DNA of 64,000 bases, from positions 157,638 to 221,637 of the forward strand of contig NZ_VYGV01000006.1 of NCBI RefSeq assembly GCF_013387465.1. Reading direction: 5' to 3'. The DNA is from Hydrogenophaga aromaticivorans (GTDB taxonomy: Bacteria > Pseudomonadota > Gammaproteobacteria > Burkholderiales > Burkholderiaceae_C). This document shows positions 63,293-64,000 of the stretch, one piece after another. Made by a program: the position numbers and the translations under genes. Under the pieces are notes generated by a model. It saw nothing but the letters and a program-made list of their open reading frames with translations, was not told the origin of the DNA and searched no databases. How positions within the stretch are numbered: the stretch's first letter is position 1; each line of letters begins with the position of its first letter.

Positions 63293-64000
63293 ATGGCAGA
63301 CCCGCTTTTGAACCAGACGCCCACCTTCACATCCACCCATGTGTTCAGCACGAACGATGTCACGGGGACTTTCGACGGACTCACGCAGGGCACCGTGGGC
63401 GATGGGACCCCGGTGGTTGATTTCAACGCCGTTCCCGAGATCACAAAAGAAGGCGTTTTCCTCTATCCCATCAACAGCGAATTCGGCTACAACGTGACCG
63501 ATTTCGTCGGCGCGGAGGAGAAGGACTTCGTGGCCGACCCGGAATATGAAGAAGGCTGGGTGGGCGATCTGACGGGCGCAGGCGGTGAACAACTGGGGCT
63601 GGTCATCTCCAACTCCCCGACCGACAGCTTCAAGACGCCCGCGCTGCTGGGTACCTGGCTGGCGGGCCTTGGCGGGGAAACCATCAAGGCTTCGACCGAG
63701 CACTACGTGGTCATGCAGAACATCCTGTCCGACCAACGCTATCCGGGAGATCCGTTGGCGCTCTATCCGTTGGACGACAACCTCAAGATGGTTGGCGGCG
63801 AATACGACGGCCAGTATGTCGTCGATATCCTGCCCCTCGTGGGCGACGTGAATGGCGATGGTGTTGTCGATATCAAGGATATCCTGCAACCCAACGAGAC
63901 GCAGATTGCCGAAAACATCCTTGTGGGGGCCGACTACTCGGTGACCATGAAGGACGACGGCAAGCTTTTGTACCGGTGGGGCAATGTGATCAAGAAGCCC
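63293..64000 (+). CDS. Protein with dockerin/EF-hand-like repeat (partial, runs off right edge)
   Basis: 236 codons are visible with no stop. GGAG precedes the ATG at 63293. There is no signal peptide; the start MADPLLNQTPTFTSTHVF is polar, so if secreted it would use a leaderless route such as type I. A calcium-binding-type loop, GDVNGDGVVDIKDIL (Asp185, Asn187, Asp189, Asp193, Asp196), resembles a dockerin/EF-hand repeat. The rest is acidic and glycine-rich. A large extracellular protein is likely, by inference. It has its own terminator-separated promoter region. Confidence 0.65.
   Translation, partial: MADPLLNQTPTFTSTHVFSTNDVTGTFDGLTQGTVGDGTPVVDFNAVPEITKEGVFLYPINSEFGYNVTDFVGAEEKDFVADPEYEEGWVGDLTGAGGEQLGLVISNSPTDSFKTPALLGTWLAGLGGETIKASTEHYVVMQNILSDQRYPGDPLALYPLDDNLKMVGGEYDGQYVVDILPLVGDVNGDGVVDIKDILQPNETQIAENILVGADYSVTMKDDGKLLYRWGNVIKKP

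Noticed and set aside
63143-63889. 248-codon minus-strand frame
   Set aside because: Overlaps a terminator and opposes a plus-strand gene with ribosome site and a calcium-binding loop.

Overview
This is a GC-rich, gene-dense stretch of ordinary bacterial chromosome. Gene content and order point to a betaproteobacterium, most likely a member of the Comamonadaceae such as Hydrogenophaga or a relative. This is inferred from the pstSCAB-phoU-phoB-phoR order, the rpmE2-rho-trxA block, the betaproteobacterial AddB/AddA-type helicase-nuclease pair, and pobA with an IclR regulator next to a LIV-type ABC transporter. I see no rRNA, tRNA, IS element, prophage or CRISPR array. About 60 genes are supported, including one cut by each edge.

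Layout. 1-4929 (minus): a hybrid sensor kinase cut by the left edge, a receiver protein with a degenerate cyclase-like domain, and ppx. 5097-12133: a thiol-redox and metal block holding a SigZ-like sigma factor, a Tat-exported TlpA-like thioredoxin, a PF03773 permease, an MBL protein lacking the usual HxH pair, a CANC mini-thioredoxin, OsmC, DUF2789 and a CDF metal exporter. A second CANC thioredoxin plus permease pair follows on the other strand. 12212-18972: the phosphate regulon with a clear Pho box. 18980-23092 (minus): a GT-C-like membrane protein, L31 type B, Rho and thioredoxin. 23196-30642: the AddB-like/AddA-like pair and an HI0933-type flavoprotein. 30653-38495: a CoA-transferase family III gene, pobA/pobR, and a five-gene branched-chain-type ABC transporter. 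38840-42417: rlhA, an alpha/beta hydrolase and a DUF1624 protein. 42418-45807 (minus): a PuuA-like glutamine synthetase homologue, a class III aminotransferase and a GntR regulator, with strong palindromes upstream. 45945-55976: housekeeping and miscellaneous genes (parvulin, bolA, yciB, TerB-like, lipoprotein, MAPEG, cysK, Fe-ADH, HSL esterase, thioesterase-GNAT fusion, NRDE, ygfZ). 56091-60900: mltG-tmk-holB-PilZ-tatD-ankyrin. 61055-63070: TctB-TctA without TctC. 63293-end: start of a dockerin/EF-hand-like protein cut by the right edge.

The parts least explained by textbook systems are four. The first is the redox block with two permease plus CANC-thioredoxin cassettes and an altered MBL protein. 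The second is the pseudo-cyclase response regulator lying in frame with a hybrid kinase. The third is a family of about 70-bp intergenic repeats, three of four copies starting at or within about 5 bp of stop codons. The fourth is a set of well-formed operators (31581-31598, 32923-32952, 45819-45880, 60963-60992). None is proven novel. Starts were chosen from Shine-Dalgarno placement and overlaps, and positions were read by eye.
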